Origin: M3007 sp031425155 | GTDB taxonomy: Bacteria; Bacteroidota; Bacteroidia; Chitinophagales; Saprospiraceae | DNA length: 64,000 nucleotides | Assembly: GCA_031425155.1 (NCBI GenBank) | Contig: JANPIV010000111.1 | Span: 54,426-118,425, forward strand | Direction: 5' to 3' | Shown: one piece after another, positions 24,385-32,995 of the stretch | Layout of the letters: each line of letters starts with the position of its first letter | Position numbering within the stretch: position 1 is the stretch's first letter | Program-made: the position numbers and the translations under genes | Notes under the pieces: model-generated | Seen by the model: the letters and a program-made list of their open reading frames with translations, nothing else | Databases searched by the model: none | What the model was told of the DNA's origin: nothing

Positions 24385-25370
24385 CCCAGGATCGAATTAA
24401 GTCTTTTTTTCGATTGAATATAAAACAATGGAAGCACCACCAGCAGCATGGGCGGAAACGAAAGGCTGAGCGCCAGAAAAATGGCCTGCGGCAAATTCAT
24501 TTCCAATGGATAGGCCGAATACTTGGCTAAAATAGTCGCCGCCAGGAAAATGTAACCCAATGATTGAATGCTTATTAAAATCCCAATCTGATCCGTCTTC
24601 CATATAGCCAGGGCAAGCAGAATCGGCACAGTTAAAAACGAAGCGCAAATCAAGGCAGTTGTTATCTTGCCAATTAAAAAACCAGTCGTATTTTTTGCAT
24701 ACATCCAGACAAAGTACTCGTTTTCCGGCTTGGTATAGAAAGACATACCGATCAAAAACAGTAGGCCTAAAGAGAAAACACCGAGATTGAAATTGTCCGC
24801 TTCCCAGGCTTTAAAGGCCAGAAAATAAGCCAATAAGATGAATAGGAGCGACTTGCGAAAGCCGACAATAAATTCAAATGGATATTTATAGAATGGGGTG
24901 GGAATCGTTATGTTGAGTTTGTTTTTAAAATCTATTTTGACCATTGATGCCAATATTATCCATAAAATCAGGGCGATTAAATAATGCTCCTCATACAACA
25001 AATAGCCGCAAAAGGGTAAGGCGACAAGGCTATTCTCCACTAACCTTAATTGATAGTAGTGCTTACGCGAAAAAGACAGTTTCAGGAAATCATTTCTTTC
25101 TGCTGCACTAAATTTCAGAACAAAACTGAGAGCGACTACCGCGTAAATATATTCGGCCCAGGCTGTTTTGTAGAATAGATAAACAGAGAAAGAAATAAAG
25201 GCAAGGGCCGCAAGCACGTAACCAAGGATCGGGTTTATACCGATTTCGGACAGGGTTCTCGCCAGCCTTCTTTGCTGTAGTTTAAAGTAGTAACGCACTG
25301 TTTTTATGTCTTCAAATAAACCCACTAAAAATCTAATTAAAGGAATGCCTGAATTCAAGCGGTGAAACAT
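24381..25370 (-). CDS. ABC transporter membrane protein (permease)
   Basis: A 329-residue membrane protein with about nine hydrophobic segments, for example ILGYVLAALAFISFSVYLFY, LIALILWIILASM and FPPMLLVVLPLFYIQ. No family name is certain, but the coupled ATPase gene downstream marks it as the permease of an ABC exporter. The ATG at 25370 lies inside the end of the AraC gene, a 38-bp overlap. Substrate unknown. Confidence 0.8.
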   Translation of the reverse strand: MFHRLNSGIPLIRFLVGLFEDIKTVRYYFKLQQRRLARTLSEIGINPILGYVLAALAFISFSVYLFYKTAWAEYIYAVVALSFVLKFSAAERNDFLKLSFSRKHYYQLRLVENSLVALPFCGYLLYEEHYLIALILWIILASMVKIDFKNKLNITIPTPFYKYPFEFIVGFRKSLLFILLAYFLAFKAWEADNFNLGVFSLGLLFLIGMSFYTKPENEYFVWMYAKNTTGFLIGKITTALICASFLTVPILLALAIWKTDQIGILISIQSLGYIFLAATILAKYSAYPLEMNLPQAIFLALSLSFPPMLLVVLPLFYIQSKKRLNSILG

Positions 25371-26253
25371 TCGTCTTGCTTTTGAATAATTTACTAAAAG
25401 ACTGTGGATATTCAAAACCAAGTTGGTAGGCTATTTCGCTGACAGATAAAGACGTTGTACTTAGTATTTCTTTGGCTTTTTCGATCAGTTTATTGTGGAT
25501 GTGGTGCTGTGTGCTTTGTCCGGTGATTGTACGCAGCATATCGCTTAGGTAGTTGGGAGAAACATTCAGTTGGCTTGATATATACTGAACGGTGGGAAGG
25601 CCTGACTGCTGCATGTTGTTACCACTAAAATAATCGCTCAGCAATTTTTCTAAACGTACCAGCAGATCATTACTGGCCGTTTTACGAGTAATAAACTGGC
25701 GATTGTAAAAACGATTGGCATAATTAAGCAGCAATTCAATGTGCGAAACTATTACATCCTGACTATAATTATCTATTACGGAACGGTACTCCTGCTCAAT
25801 ATTTCGCATGATGGAAGCCACCATAGCCTCTTCTTTTTCCGAAAGGTGCAGTGCTTCATTTACGGCGTAAGAAAAATAACCACGGTCTTTGATGGTTTGG
25901 AATGAAGGATAATTGCGAATAAAATCAGGATGTACGACTAACCACCAGCCCGAAAGGGCCATGTCGTCCGTAATTTCCGTAGAAATCACTTGACCCGGCG
26001 AAAAAAAGGTCATCACACCCTCATCAAAGTCATAGTAATTCTGCCCATATTTCATCTTACCCTTAAAATCCTTCTTGATGCAGATCGAATAAAAATTATA
26101 AATGATACTCGTCAGACTTTCGTCGGCGAAGCATTTTATATCTTCAAAATTGATAACACTCACCAGTGGATGCGTTGGCTTGGGCAAGCCTAATATACGA
26201 TGTAAATCGGAAATTGAATTAATAAGATAAGGGCTGTTACCTGCTTTTTTCAT
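25333..26253 (-). CDS. AraC family transcriptional regulator
   Basis: A 306-residue regulator with an N-terminal cupin-like sensor region (about 1-190) and a C-terminal double helix-turn-helix AraC domain (about 205-303). The latter has QLNVSPNYLSDMLRTITGQS in the first HTH and SVSEIAYQLGFEYPQSFSKL, then FKSKTNVSPLEFR, in the second. It overlaps the permease gene by 38 bp and so is the first gene of the ABC operon, which it probably controls. It also lies next to an aldo/keto reductase on the same strand, a common partner. Confidence 0.9.
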   Translation of the reverse strand: MKKAGNSPYLINSISDLHRILGLPKPTHPLVSVINFEDIKCFADESLTSIIYNFYSICIKKDFKGKMKYGQNYYDFDEGVMTFFSPGQVISTEITDDMALSGWWLVVHPDFIRNYPSFQTIKDRGYFSYAVNEALHLSEKEEAMVASIMRNIEQEYRSVIDNYSQDVIVSHIELLLNYANRFYNRQFITRKTASNDLLVRLEKLLSDYFSGNNMQQSGLPTVQYISSQLNVSPNYLSDMLRTITGQSTQHHIHNKLIEKAKEILSTTSLSVSEIAYQLGFEYPQSFSKLFKSKTNVSPLEFRHSFN

Positions 26254-26319
26254 TGTTGCAAAGTATAAAAACAGGGAAACCTGACCAGGAAGCCAAATTT
26301 CCCTGTTGAATGAATTTTT

Positions 26320-27330
26320 TTATTGATCTATTTGTGCCATTCCTGATGCATCGTATCGAGCACCTGTGGACGTACCCAACGGCACAATGCTTTCCAATTT
26401 AACCAACTCCGCTGCACTCAGGGTAATACTGGCGGCCGCGATATTTTCTTCCACGTATTTTATCCGTTTGGTTCCCGGAATTGGCAAAAACCCTTTTGCA
26501 ATAACCCAGGCAATAGCCAGTTGTGATGCAGTAATTCTTTTTTCGTCGGCCAGTTCTTTGATGGCATTTAGAAGTTCCATGTTTTTATAAAACTGCGCTC
26601 CCTGAAAACGCGGAATACTTCTTCTAAAATCATTTTCTGGAAAATCATCCGGGCTTTTAATATCCCCGGAAATAAATCCCCGGCCTAATGGCGAATAGGC
26701 CACAAATCCAATGTTCAGTTCCGCCAGCGTTTGCAAAATACCCGATTCTTCCACCTCTCTTTCGAACAAGGAATATTCTGTTTGTACGGCAGTTAATGGA
26801 TGGATTTTATGCGCTTTTCTGATCGTTTCGGCGGAAACCTCGGAAAGCCCGATATAACCCACTTTGCCCTCTTTGACTAAGGCCGCCATTGCTTCGACGG
26901 TTTCTTCAATGGCGGTATTCGGGTCCAGGCGATGTAAATAATACAGATCAATGTAGTCCGTACCCAGATTTTTCAGCGAACGTTCCACAGATTTTTTTAC
27001 ATAGTCTTTCTGTCCATTTATTTTCCAGGTAAGTTGCTCATTATCATCTATTTCATACCCGAATTTGGTAGCGATGATATACTTGTCACGATTTCCTTTG
27101 ATGGCTTTGGCCACCAGCCTTTCGTTTTCCAACGGACCATACAAATCCGCTGTATCCAGAAAATTGCCGCCTAATTCCAAAGAACGATGAATGGTGGCAA
27201 TGGATTCGGCTTCATCGGCTTTGCCATAAATATCGGCACCGGCGATTTGGCTCATGCCCATACAACCGAGCCCTATATTTGGCACAATAAGTCCCTGGCT
27301 GCCTAATTTCACTTTTTTAATATTAGTCAT
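26320..27330 (-). CDS. Aldo/keto reductase
   Basis: NAD(P)H-dependent carbonyl reductase, 336 residues, (beta/alpha)8 barrel. The catalytic tetrad is visible: Asp and Tyr in FLDTADLYGP near residue 58-67, Lys in IIATKFGYE near 86, and His in DLYYLHRLDPN near 134. The C-terminal NADP-binding segment includes IPGTKRIKYVEENIAA near 285. The arrangement resembles the AKR13/IolS-like group. The substrate is unknown. It precedes the AraC gene on the same strand by 66 bp. Confidence 0.92.
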   Translation of the reverse strand: MTNIKKVKLGSQGLIVPNIGLGCMGMSQIAGADIYGKADEAESIATIHRSLELGGNFLDTADLYGPLENERLVAKAIKGNRDKYIIATKFGYEIDDNEQLTWKINGQKDYVKKSVERSLKNLGTDYIDLYYLHRLDPNTAIEETVEAMAALVKEGKVGYIGLSEVSAETIRKAHKIHPLTAVQTEYSLFEREVEESGILQTLAELNIGFVAYSPLGRGFISGDIKSPDDFPENDFRRSIPRFQGAQFYKNMELLNAIKELADEKRITASQLAIAWVIAKGFLPIPGTKRIKYVEENIAAASITLSAAELVKLESIVPLGTSTGARYDASGMAQIDQ

Positions 27331-27441
27331 TGTTTACTTTTTTAATGGTGTTAATTCGATAGTGCAAAGGTCTGCGCACCCACCAGAAAAAAAATAATCA
27401 AATCTCTTGTCATTGTATCCAAAATGGAGAAGTATTACACC

Positions 27442-27510
27442 CTATACATACCCCTTCGCCTGCAACCGAAACAACTCCGCATATTTCCCGCCCTGCGCCA
27501 CCATCTCCGC
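27442..27510 (-). pseudogene. Orphan copy of the 3' end of the ABC exporter gene
   Basis: Read on the minus strand this encodes EMVAQGGKYAELFRLQAKGY, V and a stop, the same as the last residues of the exporter at 29323-31215 except Leu to Met at the edge. The 62 bp at 27442-27503 match 29323-29384 with about four differences, all synonymous. Similarity ends sharply at the upstream side, so no other part of the gene is present. It lies 15 bp beyond the stop of the DUF4276 gene and therefore bounds the inserted cassette. Confidence 0.85.
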
Positions 27511-27524
27511 GAAGCAGAAGCCTA

Positions 27525-28196
27525 TCATAACTCTTCAGACTGTAACATACCCACACATTTTTCTACCCAGGCATTGAAGCGCGGACATTTTTCTAAAATC
27601 TTTCCGATGCCATTTTCCAACGCAATTACTGGTCCATGCAACACCTTCTGGTAACCAGGAATAATTTTGGCCAACCGTTTAGACGGAGCGGTCTCTGAAC
27701 CATCATTGATCAACTCTGGATTGGGGTAAGACTTTATAATTCCATTAATCTCATCTATTGCTTTTTCAGAGATTATATTTCCCAAATATTTAAATCCGTT
27801 TATATCCGCGAAAAAAAGTCCTTCCATCTCGTGCAATTGGAGATAAGGCAGAAAGCGTCGGTCTGAAATATCGAGGACCATTTGTGATTGTAAAAAATCA
27901 GCGCGTTCTGCGGCATCAGTTATTTTTGAAGCGGTTACATACCCGGGGAAATTAGTGGGCATCCGAAAAAAATCTACCAGCGATGTGACCACCACTTCTT
28001 GCTCGCGTTTCAGAATATTCCAGATGTCCCGCCTGAAATGTTCATAATTGACCAAACCACCCTTATACCCCCGACTAGTCTGAATTTTAATGGCTCGTAC
28101 ATCATAAATCCTAAAACCTGCCAAGTATGGACACAGCAAACTTTTGACAAATTCTTCTTCGGTTTGTCCTTCTACAATAATGATTAATCGCTTCAT
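27525..28196 (-). CDS. DUF4276 (TOPRIM-like) protein of a putative two-gene defence cassette
   Basis: A 223-residue DUF4276 protein. The N-terminal motif IIIVEGQTEEEFV (residues 4-16, with the conserved Glu) starts a TOPRIM-like fold. Further landmarks are VVTSLVDFFRMPTNFPGY near 68, LPYLQLHEMEGLFFAD near 115 and YPNPELINDGSETAPSKRL near 152. The C-terminus ends in CPRFNAWVE, as in the family. The TOPRIM-like assignment suggests a nuclease. It overlaps the AAA ATPase gene by 4 bp, the arrangement of split OLD-type systems. Function in phage defence is inferred from this pairing. Confidence 0.85.
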   Translation of the reverse strand: MKRLIIIVEGQTEEEFVKSLLCPYLAGFRIYDVRAIKIQTSRGYKGGLVNYEHFRRDIWNILKREQEVVVTSLVDFFRMPTNFPGYVTASKITDAAERADFLQSQMVLDISDRRFLPYLQLHEMEGLFFADINGFKYLGNIISEKAIDEINGIIKSYPNPELINDGSETAPSKRLAKIIPGYQKVLHGPVIALENGIGKILEKCPRFNAWVEKCVGMLQSEEL

Positions 28197-29281
28197 GGCC
28201 GCCCTCCAATCACATTCTTATCCCACAACTGCCCAAGTGAATAATCGGCCATCCAATCCGTCAAATCATTTGCTTCCAATCGTCGAAATACTGTTTGGTC
28301 ATTCTGCCGATCTACAATGATAATATCTTCAGGATCAAATTCATCCACCAAATTGACGGACTGGGTAGAAATAATGACCTGCGTCTGTTGTGCTGCTGAT
28401 TTCAGCATGGCGGCCAACTTTTGCACGGCAAAAGGATGCAAACCGAGTTCCGGTTCGTCAATGATAATAGTACCAGGCAGGCTGGGTTGCAGCAGCAAGG
28501 CGGCAAGACAGATCATACGCAGTGTTCCGTCCGACAATTGATGGGCCGTAAACAACTGCTCGGAACCTTTTTCCAGCCAACGCAAGTAGATTTGATTAGG
28601 GTTTATCTCATCAGGCTGTAAAAAAAAGCGATTGAAAAATGGAGCAATCGAACGCACCACTTGTTCTATCATGCGAAAGTTGGCGGCATGGCTTTCTTGT
28701 AAACGATAAAGAAATGCCGCCAAATTGCCACCATCTTCTTGTAGCCAAGCATAATCAGTGGTGAGACAAGGTTGTTTTACATTAGCATTTTCACTAGTAT
28801 CATGAAAATGGAAGACCTTGAAATTAGAAAAATAGAGTTTCAGATATTCATTCCAAAAAACCATACCTTCTCTTATTTGGCTTTCCAAACTGCCGCTACT
28901 GCTCTTAACCTTAAACGTCCGGCTATTATTCAATGATTGGTTTGAACTAGCCATTTCATTAGAAAAGATAAGGCTTCCACTTTGATCTGGTACTAATTCA
29001 AAGGAATATTGGATTTGATATCCATTATAAAAATTAATCGTTCCAGCTAAAAAATCAGATTTTTTTCTCCCAAAATATAAAAAATTATCTACACGTCCAT
29101 GCTGGTTGATATACAACTGGAGTTCTTGTTCAAAGAGTTTTTTTAGGAATTTAAAAAAACTGATAAAATTACTTTTGCCAGCCCCATTTGCCCCTATGAG
29201 TACATTAAGCGCGTTCAATTGCACTTCCCCGGAATCGCGGATGGATTTAAAGTTTTTTATATGAACCGATTGTATGCCCAT
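28193..29281 (-). CDS. AAA (AAA_21/OLD-like) ATPase of a putative two-gene defence cassette
   Basis: A 362-residue SMC/ABC-type ATPase. Walker A is GANGAGKSN at residues 30-38. The signature region is HQLSDGTLRMICLAALLLQP near 243, and Walker B is TIIIDEPELGLHP near 270, followed by the QVIISTQSVNLVDEF switch. The ATPase is paired with DUF4276 by a 4-bp overlap. Its start lies 41 bp after the stop of the ABC exporter on the same strand, with a TACTTTTG promoter box in that gap. Base composition is AT-richer than the flanking exporter gene. Confidence 0.88.
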   Translation of the reverse strand: MGIQSVHIKNFKSIRDSGEVQLNALNVLIGANGAGKSNFISFFKFLKKLFEQELQLYINQHGRVDNFLYFGRKKSDFLAGTINFYNGYQIQYSFELVPDQSGSLIFSNEMASSNQSLNNSRTFKVKSSSGSLESQIREGMVFWNEYLKLYFSNFKVFHFHDTSENANVKQPCLTTDYAWLQEDGGNLAAFLYRLQESHAANFRMIEQVVRSIAPFFNRFFLQPDEINPNQIYLRWLEKGSEQLFTAHQLSDGTLRMICLAALLLQPSLPGTIIIDEPELGLHPFAVQKLAAMLKSAAQQTQVIISTQSVNLVDEFDPEDIIIVDRQNDQTVFRRLEANDLTDWMADYSLGQLWDKNVIGGRP

Positions 29282-29303
29282 ATTCTAAAAATTAACGTTT
29301 GCG

Positions 29304-29311
29304 CAAAAGTA
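29304..29311 (-). promoter_or_regulatory. -7 promoter element of the AAA/DUF4276 cassette
   Basis: Reads TACTTTTG on the minus strand, matching TAnnTTTG, 22 bp before the ATPase start and inside the 41-bp gap after the exporter stop codon. The cassette therefore probably has its own promoter. Confidence 0.55.
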
Positions 29312-29322
29312 AGGCATTACAA

Positions 29323-31215
29323 CTACACATACCCCTTTGCCTGCAACCTAAACAACTCCGCATACTTCCCGCCCTGCGCCACCAGTTCCTCGTGGCTGCC
29401 CAGTTCCAGCAACTGGCCATGCTCCAGAAATAAAATGCGGTCGGCCATACGCACCGTACTGAAACGGTGGGAGATGAGCACCGCCGCCTTGCCTTTCATC
29501 AGTTCCGCAAAACGCACAAACACCTCGTGTTCGGCGCGGGCATCCAGCGAAGCCGTTGGTTCGTCGAGGATAATCAGTTGCGCCTCCCGCATATACGCAC
29601 GGGCGAGGGCCACCTTCTGCCATTGGCCGCCGGAGAGGTCCACGCCTCCAGTGAAACGCTTGCCCAGCATTTGGTCGTAGCCGTTGGGCAGTTGTTCTAC
29701 CACCGTATCAGCGAGGCTTTTGTGGGCGGCATCCACGATTTGCGGGCGATTTTCCTGCTCTTCTATGTTGCCCACCGCAATATTCTCCCGCGCCGAAAAC
29801 ATGAAACGCACATAGTCCTGGAAGATGATGCCGATCTCGCTGCGCAGGTCTTCGGGGTCGTATTCACAGAGGTCTATGCCATCTAGCAGGATGCGGCCTT
29901 CGGAGGGCTCGTAGAGGTGGGCGAGGAGTTTGACCAGCGTGGTTTTGCCCGCGCCATTTTCACCGACCAGGGCCAGTTTTTCGCCGGGATGCAGCGTAAA
30001 ACTCAGGTGACGTATGGCCCAAATGTCCGTTTCTGGGTATTTAAAACCCACATTTTCAAAGACAAAACCCTGTTTCATCGGGCGCGGCACTTTGCGCGTC
30101 GCAGCATGACTTTCGGTCATAGGTTTTAATTCCAGAAAATCAAACAGGTCCTGCAAGTACAACGACGTCTCGGCGATGCGCGAAAAGCGGCTGACAATGC
30201 CCTGCAAAAGCCCTTGCAATTGCCGGAACGAACCCGCCAAGAAAGTCAGTGTACCTACGGTAATTTGCGCCACGACGGTCTGCCAGATCACGAACACATA
30301 AGCCGCGTAATAACTCAACGTCCCCAGCGTGCTGAACAGGCTGCCCCAGGCGGCGCGTTTGAGGGCCAGTTTTTGATTGGCTAAAAAATACTTGTCGGAA
30401 ATGGATTTGAAACGGTCGGCAATGAAATTCTCGAGCCCGAAAATCTTGATTTCCTTGGCCGTTTCGTTGCTCGCGCCGATGTAGCGCAGGTAGTCTATTT
30501 CGCGGCGTTCGGGGGTCCAGGAGCGCGAGAGGGAATACGATTCCTGATTGAATTTTGATTCGCCAATAAACGACGGAATCACGGCGACCACCAGAATGAT
30601 GAGCAGCCAGGGATTGAAAGCCACGAGACCCGCCATCAAAAAAATGACCGTCAGGAAATCCTGGCCCTGTGATAACACCATACTCATCAGCGCGGTACGG
30701 CCAGCAGTCTGGGTGCGGGCGCGTTCTAGTTTGTCGTAAAAAGTAGCATCCTCGAACTGGTACAAATCCAGCGTGGCAGCATGGCGAATGATGCGCACCG
30801 AAGAATCGTTGTTGACCAAATCACCCAACAGACTGTCGGTCAGTGTAATAGCACGTCCAAATAGATTGGAGAAAATCGCCAGCAGCAATTCGGCGGCCAC
30901 CCAGCCCCACAGATGCGAAGGCAGGGAAGAGAATGACGTGATCGGCGTGGAGGTTTTGATGAGGGTGAGCACCGAGTCAATGATCTCTTTGCCGACATAG
31001 AGCATCAGTAGCGGAATGGCCGATTGGATCAGCCGGAGCAGAATATTCCAGGTGGCCAGCCGGGGCGAGACGTCCCAGATCATCCGAAAAAAGCGCGGGA
31101 CATTGCGCAGGGAGGAGAATTGAGCAAAAAATCCTTTTTTATCTTTATTGACCGCCATAGTGCCATTGTTGGATGCTTCCCGCTGCGCACGCCGGTAATT
31201 TCTGTCTTTCGCCAT
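29323..31215 (-). CDS. ABC transporter, fused permease and ATPase
   Basis: A half-size exporter of 630 residues. The transmembrane domain covers about residues 55-350 with six hydrophobic segments (for example LLIILVVAVIPSFIG and LGTLSYYAAYVFVIWQTVVA). The ATPase domain has Walker A GENGAGKTTLVK near 428, the signature VDLSGGQWQKVALARAYM near 532 and Walker B LIILDEPTASLDA near 553. It probably works as a homodimer exporting a lipid or peptide. Its final 20 codons exist as a second copy at 27442-27510, beyond an inserted two-gene cassette. Confidence 0.93.
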   Translation of the reverse strand: MAKDRNYRRAQREASNNGTMAVNKDKKGFFAQFSSLRNVPRFFRMIWDVSPRLATWNILLRLIQSAIPLLMLYVGKEIIDSVLTLIKTSTPITSFSSLPSHLWGWVAAELLLAIFSNLFGRAITLTDSLLGDLVNNDSSVRIIRHAATLDLYQFEDATFYDKLERARTQTAGRTALMSMVLSQGQDFLTVIFLMAGLVAFNPWLLIILVVAVIPSFIGESKFNQESYSLSRSWTPERREIDYLRYIGASNETAKEIKIFGLENFIADRFKSISDKYFLANQKLALKRAAWGSLFSTLGTLSYYAAYVFVIWQTVVAQITVGTLTFLAGSFRQLQGLLQGIVSRFSRIAETSLYLQDLFDFLELKPMTESHAATRKVPRPMKQGFVFENVGFKYPETDIWAIRHLSFTLHPGEKLALVGENGAGKTTLVKLLAHLYEPSEGRILLDGIDLCEYDPEDLRSEIGIIFQDYVRFMFSARENIAVGNIEEQENRPQIVDAAHKSLADTVVEQLPNGYDQMLGKRFTGGVDLSGGQWQKVALARAYMREAQLIILDEPTASLDARAEHEVFVRFAELMKGKAAVLISHRFSTVRMADRILFLEHGQLLELGSHEELVAQGGKYAELFRLQAKGYV

Positions 31216-31356
31216 TAAAAAAATCCGTAGTTGATGGAGGAGCGTTTAAAAAAATACCCAACGGGTTTCGCTTTGCTCGTCACGTATCTATGTTGATATT
31301 TGCGCAAAACCGCTTTATTTTTAACCCGTCTTTCTGGCGAACCAAACTCATTATCC

Positions 31357-32013
31357 ATGAAAAAGTTGCTATTCTTTTTTCTACTGTTCTCGTGTTTTCA
31401 AATCAGTGCGCAAAACCGACAAGCAGTGAGCCTTGTCTTTGGGCCTAACTGGTTCCAGCAGTTGAACAGTAATTTGTTAGCAAGCTCCAGCTACGAAGCC
31501 AGATTGGGCTGGAGTGCGGGAGTAGATGCTAGCTTTGAAATCGCCGCGTTGTGGGATGTAAAAGTTGGAGTCCGTTATCAGGAGTTGAATGCTGTGGTGA
31601 AATCTGGCAATTTGATGTGGCCTTCGGAATATTCTACTGGCACCTATGTCTATGATCCAAGTTTGCCACATTCCATAGAACTTGAGACCCGATATCGTGC
31701 CTGGCAGTACATGCTGGGAACAAGATATTATTTTAGCCAACCTAAAACCTGGCAGTGGTACGGCGATGTTGAGGCTGGAATTACTACTTTTGGGCCAAGA
31801 CCAAAAGCAGGCAAGCCTGCCACTCTTTTGGCAAGCGGCCTGGGGTTTGGATTGCAATGGCTGCCGCTGGAAAGACAATTTGGACTATTTGTACAGCCCG
31901 TGTTGCGCTACATGATCGGTGTCCAACGCGATACCGGATTGCCCAAATATAGTGTTTTTATTCCTGCCATTGAAATCGGACTACGCGCCCAACTATTTAT
32001 GGATAACGATTAA
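31357..32013 (+). CDS. Outer membrane beta-barrel protein
   Basis: A 218-residue protein with a signal peptide (MKKLLFFFLLFSCFQISAQ). The mature protein alternates hydrophobic and aromatic residues in strands ending in aromatic pairs, for example LWDVKVGVRYQEL, RAWQYMLGTRYYF and FGLFVQPVLRYMIGV, consistent with an 8- to 10-strand porin-family barrel. Ligand and role are unknown. The upstream in-frame ATG 19 codons earlier would place a non-signal leader, so 31357 is preferred. A 28-bp perfect palindrome follows the stop codon. Confidence 0.82.
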   Translation: MKKLLFFFLLFSCFQISAQNRQAVSLVFGPNWFQQLNSNLLASSSYEARLGWSAGVDASFEIAALWDVKVGVRYQELNAVVKSGNLMWPSEYSTGTYVYDPSLPHSIELETRYRAWQYMLGTRYYFSQPKTWQWYGDVEAGITTFGPRPKAGKPATLLASGLGFGLQWLPLERQFGLFVQPVLRYMIGVQRDTGLPKYSVFIPAIEIGLRAQLFMDND

Positions 32014-32015
32014 CC

Positions 32016-32043
32016 GTAGAGACGTTGCATGCAACGTCTCTAC
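32016..32043. repeat. 28-bp perfect palindrome gtagagacgttgc/gcaacgtctctac
   Basis: The sequence reads the same on both strands over all 28 bases (centre at gcatgc... between 32029 and 32030). It lies 3 bp after the stop of the barrel gene and could act as a terminator stem. The same kind of palindrome is a high-copy intergenic repeat in many cyanobacterial and some other genomes (from memory, not checked). Confidence 0.8.
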
Positions 32044-32059
32044 ATACAACGAATATAGG

Positions 32060-32761
32060 TTACTTCGTCATCTGCAACACCGTCAGAGCCAGCAACGTGC
32101 TTTCCTCATCCGGTTGCAAATCACGCAGCAAAGTCAGCGCACGCGGGTTGGGGCTGCGTCCGGGCAGAGCGGGGTTATTGATGGCGGCGGCGGTATTATT
32201 GCCGAGTTCCACCGCGTATTGCGATTCGCCGGGTTCGCTTTCTACGCGCGCCAGCAGTCGGCCTTTATTGCCGGGAGCCAGCAGTACGCCATCGGTATAG
32301 ATGCCCAGGGGCTGTCCGTTCACCCAGATTTCGGTCTCTTTGCCCTTGCGGTGCAGCACGAATTCGCGGTCGCTGGTACGCGCCAGCAACAGGCCACCGA
32401 CGTTGGTTTTCTTCTCAGCGTAGGCCAATATGGGCTCCTGATAAATGCTGGTAAAAACGCCCTCCGTGGTGTTATCAAACCAGCCCGCTTTTTTGCCCAC
32501 CTGATGATTGAGCGACAGCAGGGCCAGCATTTCACCGTCCCAGGGTACGAGCGTACCGATGGGCGAAGTTTGCAGCCGGGCGCGGAGCTGGTTCAGGGTA
32601 GCTTTCCAGGCTTTGGAATCCACTTTAAAAGCCGCCTGACCAATGGCTTTGGCAATTATCCAGATAATGCCCACCAGAAAGCCGCAGGCGGTGATTAACA
32701 TCATAAACAAACCGATCACAATACGCATCTTCTTTTTTCCTTTTTTGCGATGAATTTTCAT
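32060..32761 (-). CDS. Membrane-anchored hypothetical protein
   Basis: A 233-residue protein with a basic N-terminus (KIHRKKGKKKMR) followed by a single long hydrophobic segment (about residues 12-40, IVIGLFMMLITACGFLVG) and a soluble domain. The soluble part is rich in beta strands with repeated short hydrophobic stretches (KTNVGGLLLARTSDREFVL, KETEIWVNGQPLGIY). The C-terminus has LTLLRDLQPDEESTLLALTV. No family is recognised. The start could also be the ATG at 32728. Confidence 0.68.
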   Translation of the reverse strand: MKIHRKKGKKKMRIVIGLFMMLITACGFLVGIIWIIAKAIGQAAFKVDSKAWKATLNQLRARLQTSPIGTLVPWDGEMLALLSLNHQVGKKAGWFDNTTEGVFTSIYQEPILAYAEKKTNVGGLLLARTSDREFVLHRKGKETEIWVNGQPLGIYTDGVLLAPGNKGRLLARVESEPGESQYAVELGNNTAAAINNPALPGRSPNPRALTLLRDLQPDEESTLLALTVLQMTK

Positions 32762-32837
32762 AGACGCCATAAAAAAACCGGCGGTTGCAGTACGCAGCCT
32801 CATTTTTTCGATGAATGCCGGACAGTACAACGACGGA

Positions 32838-32995
32838 AGGTGAGAGAGTGAGAATTGTGAGAAAGTGAGAATTATAAGAATGTAAGAAAATCGTGCATCC
32901 TTCGCTTACTTTCAAAGCCTCTCACACCCCTCTCACGTCTCTCTCACCTTTTTCTCACATTCCTCTCACTCTCTCGCTTCCTCCTCTCACCTCAA
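32838..32995. repeat. Low-complexity repeat of gtgagag/ctctcac words with inverted symmetry
   Basis: The left part holds aggtgagagagtgagaattg and gagaaagtgagaatt, the right part ctctcacacccctctcacg, ctctctcacctttttctcac and ctctcactctctcgc. The halves are complementary and can pair. The same words occur at 8040-8100. It lies between two minus-strand genes. Confidence 0.7.
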
